Shown here: one piece after another, positions 1-5,399 of the stretch
Numbering within the stretch: position 1 is the stretch's first letter
Layout of the letters: every line of letters starts with the position of its first letter
Origin: Bacillota bacterium
GTDB lineage: Bacteria > Bacillota > Clostridia > Lachnospirales > Lachnospiraceae
Direction: 5' to 3'
Assembly (NCBI GenBank): GCA_009177215.1
Contig: WFLY01000318.1
Location: 15,842-21,240 of the forward strand
DNA length: 5,399 nucleotides
Notes under the pieces: model-generated
Database searches by the model: none
The model's input: only the letters and a program-made list of their open reading frames with translations
Told to the model about the DNA's origin: nothing
Program-made: the position numbers and the translations under genes

Positions 1-2245
1 GCGGCTCTGAAGGCAGACATTGTCTGTCACACCTAAGAGTTACACACTGCAAATCAGCAACTTCTCCCTGCATAGGAGTTACGGTAAGCCACTTCGGAAT
101 CTCTCCGCCTTCTGCCTTTATTTTATAATGAAGGCTGTCCACTCCGTCATTACTGATTTCTAAAACTGCACCCTCTACACCCTCTGAAAGGAAATCATCC
201 ACTTTAATACACATGGGCGAACCGTAATTTTTAACACATAACTCTGCATTATCGGCTCTGGAAACACTCATTCGGGGTTTTGTCACCGGCTCCACATACA
301 TTCTCACCGGATAGCGCCAGCCATCGTCATTCCACTTGGTAAATCCAATATGCTGCTCTAACTCCATTCCGCTCCACTTACCGTCACGGAATGCACCAAA
401 CTCTGCGGATAAACGTTTATCCTCGCGAATACATTCCTCCAAAAGCTCGCCGTATCTGTTAGCTGCCTTTCTGCCCTGAGAAGCATAATGTGCATTCTTT
501 CCCGCATAGAGATGCATACGGAGCAAATTAATACTGGTCTTCGCAGGATAATATATCAGGCTGTAATATGCCTGCCTTGTAATATCGTCAAGCATTCGAT
601 AAAGCGCCTCGTTCTTCTCTTCAATACTCTCAGCCCACGCAAGCATTCTGTCGGTCTCACCGTAATGGCAGGGGTGATAAATCCCTGCATGCAATGCCTC
701 GGGTCTGCGTTTTGCGTTCATATCCACAAAATCCGCGTAAACCTCGGCAATCTTTTCCTGTTGCTCCTTTGCTGCCCCAGGGAAAGTCTGTTTCACCCAA
801 CGATTCAGGTATGTACGCCAACTGCCCGGCGCGCTGCTGCCCCATGTCTCGAAATCATAAGCAAGGGTCAGGAAATAATTGAGCGCTATCTCATTGCCTT
901 TTAAATCTCCTACATTTACAATCCACACGTCTCTGATACCGTAATCATAGGCTTGCGTCATCTGCTCCCATGTAAGTGCAAAGGTAGTGGAGGGCATCCA
1001 TTCATAGGAAACCGGTCCGCCATGGTAATCAAAATGATAGTACATACCGAATCCGCCCTTGTGAGCGCGCATCTCCTCCGTGGGAAGCGTTCTCATATAT
1101 CCGAAATTATCCTCACAGAGCATAAAAATTACATTTTCAAGCTCCTTCCACTCTTTTAAGCCTTCTGCATTCTCATCGCCGTAGAAGTACGCCTCAACCT
1201 CCTTGTATAGCGCAAGGAGCTGGGGAACACTATCCACGTCTTCGTTCACATGCTCACCGATTAGCTGACGCTGCTTAGTAATAACATCCTTTAACAGGTC
1301 AATATTGTCCTTGAGGGTTGCATTTGAACCCAGCATAGAGCTGTCGCGCTCTCCTCTCATTCCAATGGTAATCAAGTGCTGATACTTACCGCTTCTCTTA
1401 AGGGCATCCGCCCAATATTTGGACAAGCCCTCGCTGTTGGTGTAATAATTCCACTCATTTCCGTAAGGGGAATCCTCTCCCCTCACCTTATCCCATTCCT
1501 CACTGGCACGCAGACAAGGCTCATGATGGGAATAGGCGATAGTGATGCCGTATATATCGGCAAGCTCCTCATTTAAGCCTCCCGGTCCGTCCAGTGGGAA
1601 GGATGAAGTCCACATTGCCGGCCACATAAAATTGCCCTTCATACGGAGCAGGAATTCAAAGACATAGTCGTACATTTCCGCCGTAAAGCCACCGAAGTGG
1701 GAGAAGGTCCAGTTGCCAAAACAGGGCCATTCATCATTGATGAAGAAACCTCTGAACTTTATGCTCGGCTCCTTGGAAACCCTTTCAATATCCTCCGATA
1801 TTTCAATCCTGTCCTTTTTCAGCGGCTCGGCATCACCCCAGTAGCACATCGGTGAAACGCCGATATACTCTGACAATGCAAACATTCCGTATATGGTTCC
1901 CAGCTTATCGCTTCCCAAGATTACAAGCGCTTTCTCAACACCCGCAAAAGGCTCCTCCACTATCCGAAGCGCAAAAACCTCTCGCTTCCCCGATACTTTA
2001 GAAACATCTATCTTTCCTGCCTCTACAAGTGCATCCAGCAATGCGCTCTTTCCCAATGTGGCACACAAGACAAGCTGCTCACCGGCACAGTCTGCCGAGG
2101 TCAAAATGTCAGGCAGCGCACCGCTTACCTTTTCTACATCCTTTGCCACCTTAGCCGCAACCCGCTTAACCCCTTCAAAAGCACTTTCCTCTATTACAAA
2201 GGATAACACCTTTTTTCCTTCAGCCAATGTCATTATATCTTTCAT
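1..2245 (-). CDS. GH115 xylan alpha-1,2-glucuronidase, 3' end missing (partial)
   Basis: Family GH115 enzymes remove glucuronic acid or 4-O-methylglucuronic acid alpha-1,2-linked to xylose in xylan, from internal as well as terminal residues. The frame is open for 748 codons and runs off the left edge. Family hallmarks: FRGFFINDEWP (164-174), GNFMWPAMW (204-212), YSHHEP (238-243), TIGMRGERD (293-301), YKEVE (347-351), LCEDNFG (376-382), HFDYHGGP (404-411), WIVNVGDLK (441-449) and NAKRRPE (510-516). The layout fits an N-terminal alpha/beta domain (about 1-160), a TIM barrel (about 165-470), a helical region (about 475-640) and the start of a beta-rich C-terminal part. Relatives are usually 800-1000 residues, so part of that last domain lies outside. 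There is no signal peptide (MKDIMTLAEGKKVL), so it is probably cytoplasmic. I chose ATG 2245 because AGGG sits 5 bases upstream; in-frame ATGs at 2257 and 2263 lack a good Shine-Dalgarno. It follows the esterase by 45 bases and is probably co-transcribed. Family assignment is very secure. Confidence 0.95.
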   Translation of the reverse strand, partial: MKDIMTLAEGKKVLSFVIEESAFEGVKRVAAKVAKDVEKVSGALPDILTSADCAGEQLVLCATLGKSALLDALVEAGKIDVSKVSGKREVFALRIVEEPFAGVEKALVILGSDKLGTIYGMFALSEYIGVSPMCYWGDAEPLKKDRIEISEDIERVSKEPSIKFRGFFINDEWPCFGNWTFSHFGGFTAEMYDYVFEFLLRMKGNFMWPAMWTSSFPLDGPGGLNEELADIYGITIAYSHHEPCLRASEEWDKVRGEDSPYGNEWNYYTNSEGLSKYWADALKRSGKYQHLITIGMRGERDSSMLGSNATLKDNIDLLKDVITKQRQLIGEHVNEDVDSVPQLLALYKEVEAYFYGDENAEGLKEWKELENVIFMLCEDNFGYMRTLPTEEMRAHKGGFGMYYHFDYHGGPVSYEWMPSTTFALTWEQMTQAYDYGIRDVWIVNVGDLKGNEIALNYFLTLAYDFETWGSSAPGSWRTYLNRWVKQTFPGAAKEQQEKIAEVYADFVDMNAKRRPEALHAGIYHPCHYGETDRMLAWAESIEEKNEALYRMLDDITRQAYYSLIYYPAKTSINLLRMHLYAGKNAHYASQGRKAANRYGELLEECIREDKRLSAEFGAFRDGKWSGMELEQHIGFTKWNDDGWRYPVRMYVEPVTKPRMSVSRADNAELCVKNYGSPMCIKVDDFLSEGVEGAVLEISNDGVDSLHYKIKAEGGEIPKWLTVTPMQGEVADLQCVTLRCDRQCLPSEP

Positions 2246-2250
2246 TCTTT

Positions 2251-2255
2251 CCCTC
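2251..2255 (-). promoter_or_regulatory. Shine-Dalgarno deciding the GH115 start
   Basis: GAGGG ends 5 bases before ATG 2245. As in the GH8 gene, it overlaps an upstream in-frame ATG (2257) within GAAATGAGG. The alternative starts at 2257 and 2263 have no purine-rich site at a normal distance, so 2245 is preferred. Confidence 0.6.
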
Positions 2256-2290
2256 ATTTCCATACAGCAATGTCTGCATTTACCTAGTAT

Positions 2291-3985
2291 TTACTCCACA
2301 AAACCAAATCCCAATATAGTAAACAGCTTATCTTCGTCTCCCGAAACAACAGAAAGCTCTACCAAATGCTCCTTACTTTCTGTCTCGGAAAACAGTATCT
2401 GTGCATTACAGTGAGTCCAGCCCACCTCTCTGGGATCGGCTGTGAGCACTTCCTTTCCGTCCACACACACCTTTGCCTTAGCGGCATTGATGCTTCCCGA
2501 GTCCTTGCTCACCAAAAGAAGCCCTTTACAGTTTATTTTCATACGGAAAGGCTCCGTTCCTGTTTTGTGCTGCCAGTTGTAAGGAAATTCAGGCGTAGGC
2601 ACATAGTTGTCATCCATCTCTACCGCCTGCAGCTCCTTATCTACCTCGCAAAAGCTTCCCTGTTCCAGCCACAAAATTTTGTCTGTGTTGGTATGTTTAT
2701 CCAAAAGGCGCACATGAGTAAAATCGGTTCCGAATACCGGCTCCTTGTCTTGCCAGTCCTCTTCCTTATCATAATTTTCCTGATCCACCTGCTTCATTAA
2801 ATGTATAATACAGTCCGCCATAATGGTATGCCCCATATTTGCCGGATGATAGGAATCATAGAAGAACTGGCTCTTTGTAAGCACTCTTCCCTCTCCGGGC
2901 TTCTGATAGAACTGCTCTACCACACCGTCCTTAATGCTTACCATCGGCAGCTCATAACGCTCTCCCACAGGTCCTAATCTTTCCTGCAGATTTTCATCAT
3001 TAGCAAATACCGCAAACAAAAGCAATACAGCCGTGTCCTCGGAAACAGAAAGACTTTTTCTGACCAGACATTCATAGCAACGCCCTTTTGTCTCATCTCC
3101 CTCATCGTTAACCGCAAACTCAATTACTATCAAGTCAGGCACTACCGTTCCCTCTCTGAGCACATCTCTCTCAAAGCGCACCATACCCAGTTCGGAGGGC
3201 GTTCCGCCTACGCCTGCTTTGATAAGTTTCACATTGTCTCCACAGCCAAAAGCCTCTTTAAACTTCTCCCATGTCTGATATGCATAGCTCTTTGTGGTAA
3301 TGGGAATCGCCCCTGCTCCCTGAGTGATGGAACCGCCGATAAAGGCAATGGTAACCTCCTCGCCCCTCTTTGCTTTCTCAATCACATTTTTCAGACGATA
3401 ATTATTGCCTGTCTGCATCAAAGAGCGTTTCAAAATTGCCTGATACTCCGGTGTCTCTATATCAATTTTGCCGTAGTCCTCCTGCTCCGGCGCAGTGTAG
3501 CCTTCCCTCAGATAAAGCTTGACGTCCACCGTTGCCTGCTTTTCCGCCTTGTCAAACTCAAAACGCATTTGACCCGGAAGCGCGTCATCATCAGACCACT
3601 CGTAATCATCCAGCCAGATAATCTGCTCCATCCCATCCGGCGTGCACGGCACTTTAATGGTGGTGCCGGAATTATTGGGGTCAGTCTTTCCATACATCTG
3701 AAAAGCATAGTTAATAGTCTGATTACGCTCCTCGGCTTCCACTGTGACACCGATTCCCGCCACCATGTCCATAAAACCTTCTGCAGTTTTTAATTTTCCC
3801 AGCATAGCTTCATCGGTAATATTACCCACCATTCGTGCGAAAGTAATCAGTCTTACGTCATTTAAATAAATAAACTGTATTCCGCGTCCGTCAGGCTGTG
3901 GACTTCCTGCCACTTCCTTCTGTCTGCAGATATAAAAGCTGCTGCCCTTTGCCGTAGGGTCCTTTGGCGCCTTTGGTCCTATCAT
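2291..3985 (-). CDS. SGNH/GDSL-family carbohydrate (probably acetyl-xylan) esterase with extra N- and C-terminal domains
   Basis: This 564-residue protein has all SGNH-hydrolase blocks in its central part. Block I is IAFIGGSIT with nucleophile Ser219. Block II is KAGVGG with an oxyanion-hole Gly (258-261). Block III is FAVND with Asn293. Block V is DSYHP with Asp377 and His380. The catalytic domain spans about 200-400. A beta-rich segment of about 190 residues precedes it (e.g. RFEFDKAEKQATVDVKLYLR, 141-160), and another of about 145 residues (420-564, ending ILGFGFVE) follows. Both look like beta-sandwich or carbohydrate-binding modules, but I cannot assign a family. No signal peptide is visible. 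Lying between GH8 and GH115 genes, its likely job is deacetylating imported xylo-oligosaccharides; that substrate is inferred from context. The start is fixed: AAAGGAGA lies 8 bases before the ATG and an in-frame TAA lies only a few codons further upstream. It could instead act on another acetylated glycan. The fold is sure, the substrate is not. Confidence 0.9.
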   Translation of the reverse strand: MIGPKAPKDPTAKGSSFYICRQKEVAGSPQPDGRGIQFIYLNDVRLITFARMVGNITDEAMLGKLKTAEGFMDMVAGIGVTVEAEERNQTINYAFQMYGKTDPNNSGTTIKVPCTPDGMEQIIWLDDYEWSDDDALPGQMRFEFDKAEKQATVDVKLYLREGYTAPEQEDYGKIDIETPEYQAILKRSLMQTGNNYRLKNVIEKAKRGEEVTIAFIGGSITQGAGAIPITTKSYAYQTWEKFKEAFGCGDNVKLIKAGVGGTPSELGMVRFERDVLREGTVVPDLIVIEFAVNDEGDETKGRCYECLVRKSLSVSEDTAVLLLFAVFANDENLQERLGPVGERYELPMVSIKDGVVEQFYQKPGEGRVLTKSQFFYDSYHPANMGHTIMADCIIHLMKQVDQENYDKEEDWQDKEPVFGTDFTHVRLLDKHTNTDKILWLEQGSFCEVDKELQAVEMDDNYVPTPEFPYNWQHKTGTEPFRMKINCKGLLLVSKDSGSINAAKAKVCVDGKEVLTADPREVGWTHCNAQILFSETESKEHLVELSVVSGDEDKLFTILGFGFVE

Positions 3986-3992
3986 AATTCTA

Positions 3993-4000
3993 TCTCCTTT
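3993..4000 (-). promoter_or_regulatory. Strong Shine-Dalgarno of the esterase gene
   Basis: AAAGGAGA on the minus strand, with GGAG ending 8 bases before ATG 3985. It is a near-perfect match to the anti-Shine-Dalgarno sequence and the best ribosome binding site in the window, which fixes the esterase start. Confidence 0.85.
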
Positions 4001-4032
4001 ATCTTATATGAATAATTTTTCATCCGGCTTAT

Positions 4033-4046
4033 GCACATTGGCACAT
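4033..4046. repeat. Short direct repeat GCACAT x2
   Basis: GCACAT occurs at 4033-4038 and 4041-4046 on the plus strand, 8 bases apart start to start (ATGTGC on the minus strand). It lies just downstream of the candidate internal promoter and may be a regulator site or chance. Confidence 0.35.
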
Positions 4047-4054
4047 CTTACATA

Positions 4055-4072
4055 ATTATACAGATTATACAG
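4055..4072 (-). repeat. Tandem 9-bp direct repeat CTGTATAAT x2
   Basis: Two exact, immediately adjacent copies of CTGTATAAT on the minus strand (4072-4064 and 4063-4055). Each copy contains a consensus -10 hexamer. The repeat could arise by slippage or be a direct-repeat binding site. Confidence 0.8.
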
Positions 4073-4095
4073 CCCCATCGTTCATAAGCTGTCAA
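4055..4095 (-). promoter_or_regulatory. Candidate internal promoter in the GH8-esterase gap
   Basis: A perfect -35 hexamer TTGACA (4095-4090) lies upstream of two perfect -10 hexamers TATAAT (4069-4064 and 4060-4055). The spacing is 20 bases to the first -10, longer than the usual 16-18, and 29 to the second, so this is not a standard sigma-A promoter as written. It sits 70-110 bases before the esterase start. If active it would transcribe the esterase and GH115 independently of GH8. Confidence 0.4.
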
Positions 4096-4106
4096 AATTT
4101 ATGCTT

Positions 4107-5276
4107 CTACCAGATACGATAGTTGCCGCTCAAAGCAAGAAATGCAAACATGTAAAGACAATTATCGTAATACCTTCTGCCACCGGTACGCATAGGTTCC
4201 TGCCAAAATTTTTCCACCCACCATGCGGCAAGCTTCTGCGCTTCATCTAAACTGCTTAAAGAAAGAGGTCCTTCTACGGCAAGAGCTGCCTGCGCGGTAG
4301 TTGCCACAATCGCTACCGGATGAAGCGCCTCCTCGTCAAGCGCCGTTCCGTCAACTTCAAAAATCCTAAAAGGATTTTCCTTATGGGTCACGCCCAGACA
4401 ATACTGTAAGCGCTCTGCCGCAGCTCTCTGTCCCACATCCTTCTGATACCATTCATAATCCAACCCGATATTTGCCGCCGTACGATAGGCGTCACTGTAA
4501 AACCAGTCATGGCGGTCATTCGTCCAAGACATCCCCCTGCTCATAGGGCTTCCGTCAAACTCAGCATATTCCGCATTCATACCCGATACGGGATGACATG
4601 CCTTTGCAAGATATTCCCTGCTCACCTTTGCCGCCTCAGCCCAGAATTCCCTGTCCTCCTCATCCGCCCATTGTGCAAACAGCTCATAAAAATGAGGCAG
4701 GTGATAGGAAGGATCCGTAAAATCGCAGCCGGGAACAAAAAGAATCTGTTTATTATCCCTGTTCCACATAGATCTGCCCGCCCTGCCGTTTTCTCCCTTG
4801 TGAATACAGGCCTTTAATATCTCCTTCGCCTGTTCGGTATAATTGAAGATACCTTCTCCGTCACCCCATCTGTTAGCTGCGAAAAACAGTGACATTGCAA
4901 AAAATTCCTCGCCGTCAGGCGCCGGACTGTATGCGTTCTTCTCACCAGTCACCTGACAAGACCATGCAAAATAGCCTTCATTCTCTCCCTCTGACATCCA
5001 CATATAAGTCTTCGCCCATTTCCAGAGGCGGTCAAACTCCTCCTTCATATTAAGCTGCACACACATCATCATACCGTAAGACATTCCCTCGGTTCTCGCA
5101 TCATGATTACCGGTATCTTCTATGTAAGCCATATCTTCTCCCACCGGAAAATATACCTTATCCTCTCCATAGAAAAAAGAATCCACTACTTCCTTTAATC
5201 TGTTATTAATCTCCTGTTCGTTTTTACCGATTTCCGCAAACACATTACGGTAATCCTGTTTTTTTACGTTGCTCAT
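4107..5276 (-). CDS. GH8 reducing-end xylose-releasing exo-oligoxylanase (Rex)
   Basis: This enzyme hydrolyses xylo-oligosaccharides of three or more units, releasing xylose from the reducing end. The 389-residue protein matches the length of the characterised Bacillus halodurans Rex (about 388). The GH8 proton donor is Glu63 in ARTEGMSYGMMM (60-71) and the base is Asp262 in FYSDAYRTA (259-267). The Leu-His-Pro triplet at 318-320 matches the loop known in Rex to block the +2 subsite and make the enzyme exo-acting. Other typical segments are DRLWKWAKTYMWM (82-94), YHLPHFYELF (191-200) and YYDNCLYMFAFLALSG (369-384). There is no signal peptide, so it is cytoplasmic. I prefer ATG 5276 to the in-frame ATG at 5288: GAGG (5286-5283) sits 6 bases before 5276, while 5288 has no good Shine-Dalgarno. 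It is the first gene visible in the operon, 121 bases ahead of the esterase, and its leader holds a large palindrome. It ends in TAG. Family is very secure; exo specificity rests on length and the LHP motif. Confidence 0.95.
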   Translation of the reverse strand: MSNVKKQDYRNVFAEIGKNEQEINNRLKEVVDSFFYGEDKVYFPVGEDMAYIEDTGNHDARTEGMSYGMMMCVQLNMKEEFDRLWKWAKTYMWMSEGENEGYFAWSCQVTGEKNAYSPAPDGEEFFAMSLFFAANRWGDGEGIFNYTEQAKEILKACIHKGENGRAGRSMWNRDNKQILFVPGCDFTDPSYHLPHFYELFAQWADEEDREFWAEAAKVSREYLAKACHPVSGMNAEYAEFDGSPMSRGMSWTNDRHDWFYSDAYRTAANIGLDYEWYQKDVGQRAAAERLQYCLGVTHKENPFRIFEVDGTALDEEALHPVAIVATTAQAALAVEGPLSLSSLDEAQKLAAWWVEKFWQEPMRTGGRRYYDNCLYMFAFLALSGNYRIW

Positions 5277-5282
5277 TTTAAT

Positions 5283-5286
5283 CCTC
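5283..5286 (-). promoter_or_regulatory. Shine-Dalgarno deciding the GH8 start
   Basis: GAGG lies 6 bases before ATG 5276 and overlaps an upstream in-frame ATG (5288) in the string AAATGAGG. An in-frame TAA a few codons above 5288 means only these two starts are possible. The better-spaced site favours 5276. Confidence 0.6.
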
Positions 5287-5293
5287 ATTTCTA

Positions 5294-5333
5294 CGCTGCT
5301 TTTTTAACATGGGTAACTTTATGTCAAGCAGCG
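5294..5333 (-). repeat. Inverted repeat / possible leader hairpin before GH8
   Basis: On the minus strand CGCTGCTT (5333-5326) and AAGCAGCG (5301-5294) are perfect 8-bp arms around a 24-base interior. Inside, GACAT and ATGTT can add five more pairs in RNA (one G-U), leaving an AAAA bulge and a 10-base loop. It ends about 8 bases before the GH8 Shine-Dalgarno. No T-tract follows, so it is not an obvious terminator. It would be a 5'-UTR hairpin if transcription starts near the palindrome, or DNA dyad symmetry around the TTGACA box if transcription starts further in. Confidence 0.5.
5301..5327 (-). promoter_or_regulatory. Possible GH8 promoter (TTGACA ... TGT-TAAAAA)
   Basis: A consensus -35 TTGACA (5327-5322) is followed 15 bases later by TAAAAA (5306-5301) with an extended-type TGT just before it. 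The spacing is short and the -10 is poor. It would also place transcription start very close to the Shine-Dalgarno. The true promoter may instead be nearer the 5350-5375 palindrome or outside the window. Confidence 0.25.
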
Positions 5334-5349
5334 CTCAGACACAAAGTAC

Positions 5350-5375
5350 AATGTGTAAAATAAATTTTACACATT
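5350..5375. promoter_or_regulatory. Perfect 26-bp palindrome, probable operator upstream of GH8
   Basis: The arms AATGTGTAAAAT and ATTTTACACATT are exact reverse complements, 12 bp each, separated by two bases. The palindrome ends 74 bases before the GH8 start. It is AT-rich at the centre and no T-run follows it on either strand, so it does not look like an intrinsic terminator. A dimeric regulator binding here is the simplest reading. The sequence does not match the CcpA cre consensus and I cannot name the regulator family. The left arm contains TAAAAT, which could be a -10 box, so binding could block a promoter; that is speculative. Confidence 0.65.
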
Positions 5376-5399
5376 ACCTCTAAAATTTAGCGAAAGTGA

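Noticed and set aside
488..904. Plus-strand 138-codon open frame
   Set aside because: It is wholly antisense to the conserved GH115 helical region and the product resembles no known family.
2246..2293. Esterase and GH115 are in the same frame, separated by one TAA and 15 sense codons, hinting at a stop-codon read-through fusion
   Set aside because: A shared frame occurs by chance one time in three, GH115 has its own Shine-Dalgarno and ATG, and no read-through context is recognised.
1893..2414. Plus-strand 173-codon serine-rich open frame
   Set aside because: It lies antisense to the end of the esterase and the start of GH115, has low-complexity composition and no ribosome binding site, and is a shadow of well-supported genes.
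2366..2800. Plus-strand 144-codon open frame with a hydrophobic tail
   Set aside because: It is antisense to the esterase C-terminal domain; the hydrophobic run comes from reverse-complement codon bias, and no Shine-Dalgarno is evident.
4027..4089. 7-bp inverted repeat GCTTATG/CATAAGC, 49 bases apart
   Set aside because: One such pair is not unusual in a 121-base gap and the spacing is too wide for a simple hairpin or dimer site; it is mentioned only as context for the internal promoter.
4509..4817. Plus-strand 102-codon open frame
   Set aside because: It is antisense to the GH8 catalytic core, which has full family conservation; no independent coding signal is seen.
5294..5333. Intrinsic terminator of a gene upstream of GH8
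   Set aside because: The stem is only moderately GC and no T-tract follows it in either direction; the six-T run on the plus strand follows the left arm and lies inside the structure.
5380..5390. Small palindrome CTAAAATTTAG
   Set aside because: Eleven AT-rich bases with a single-base centre are expected by chance in such sequence.

Overview
The window carries three genes, all on the minus strand. They read as part of an intracellular operon for breaking down acetylated glucuronoxylan oligosaccharides. In transcription order they are a GH8 reducing-end xylose-releasing exo-oligoxylanase (5276 to 4107), a three-part SGNH/GDSL carbohydrate esterase (3985 to 2291), and a GH115 xylan alpha-1,2-glucuronidase (from 2245). 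The GH115 gene runs off the left edge with 748 codons visible. None of the three proteins starts with a signal peptide, so all three probably act in the cytoplasm on imported oligosaccharides.

Organism: the AGGAG-type ribosome binding sites, AT-rich intergenic DNA around moderately GC coding sequence, cytoplasmic xylan side-chain enzymes and this gene set suggest a Gram-positive anaerobe of the Clostridia. A gut or rumen Lachnospiraceae member (Roseburia/Butyrivibrio-like) is most likely. This is inference; there is no rRNA or other marker in the window.

Layout: 1-2245 is the C-terminally truncated GH115 gene. 2246-2290 is a 45-base gap. 2291-3985 is the esterase. 3986-4106 is a 121-base gap with a consensus -35 box, a tandem 9-bp repeat that supplies two perfect -10 hexamers, and a strong ribosome binding site. 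4107-5276 is GH8. 5277-5399 is the leader and control region of GH8, with a perfect 26-bp palindrome (probable operator) and a second inverted repeat around a TTGACA box just before the start. No gene-free stretch exceeds 300 bases. The plus strand holds only antisense shadow frames.

How the genes fit together: the esterase would remove acetyl groups and GH115 would remove (4-O-methyl)glucuronic acid. The undecorated xylo-oligosaccharides could then be trimmed from the reducing end by the GH8 enzyme to xylose and xylobiose. Transporter, beta-xylosidase and regulator genes would be expected outside the window. The least ordinary parts are the two control regions and the esterase, whose flanking domains I cannot assign to a family.
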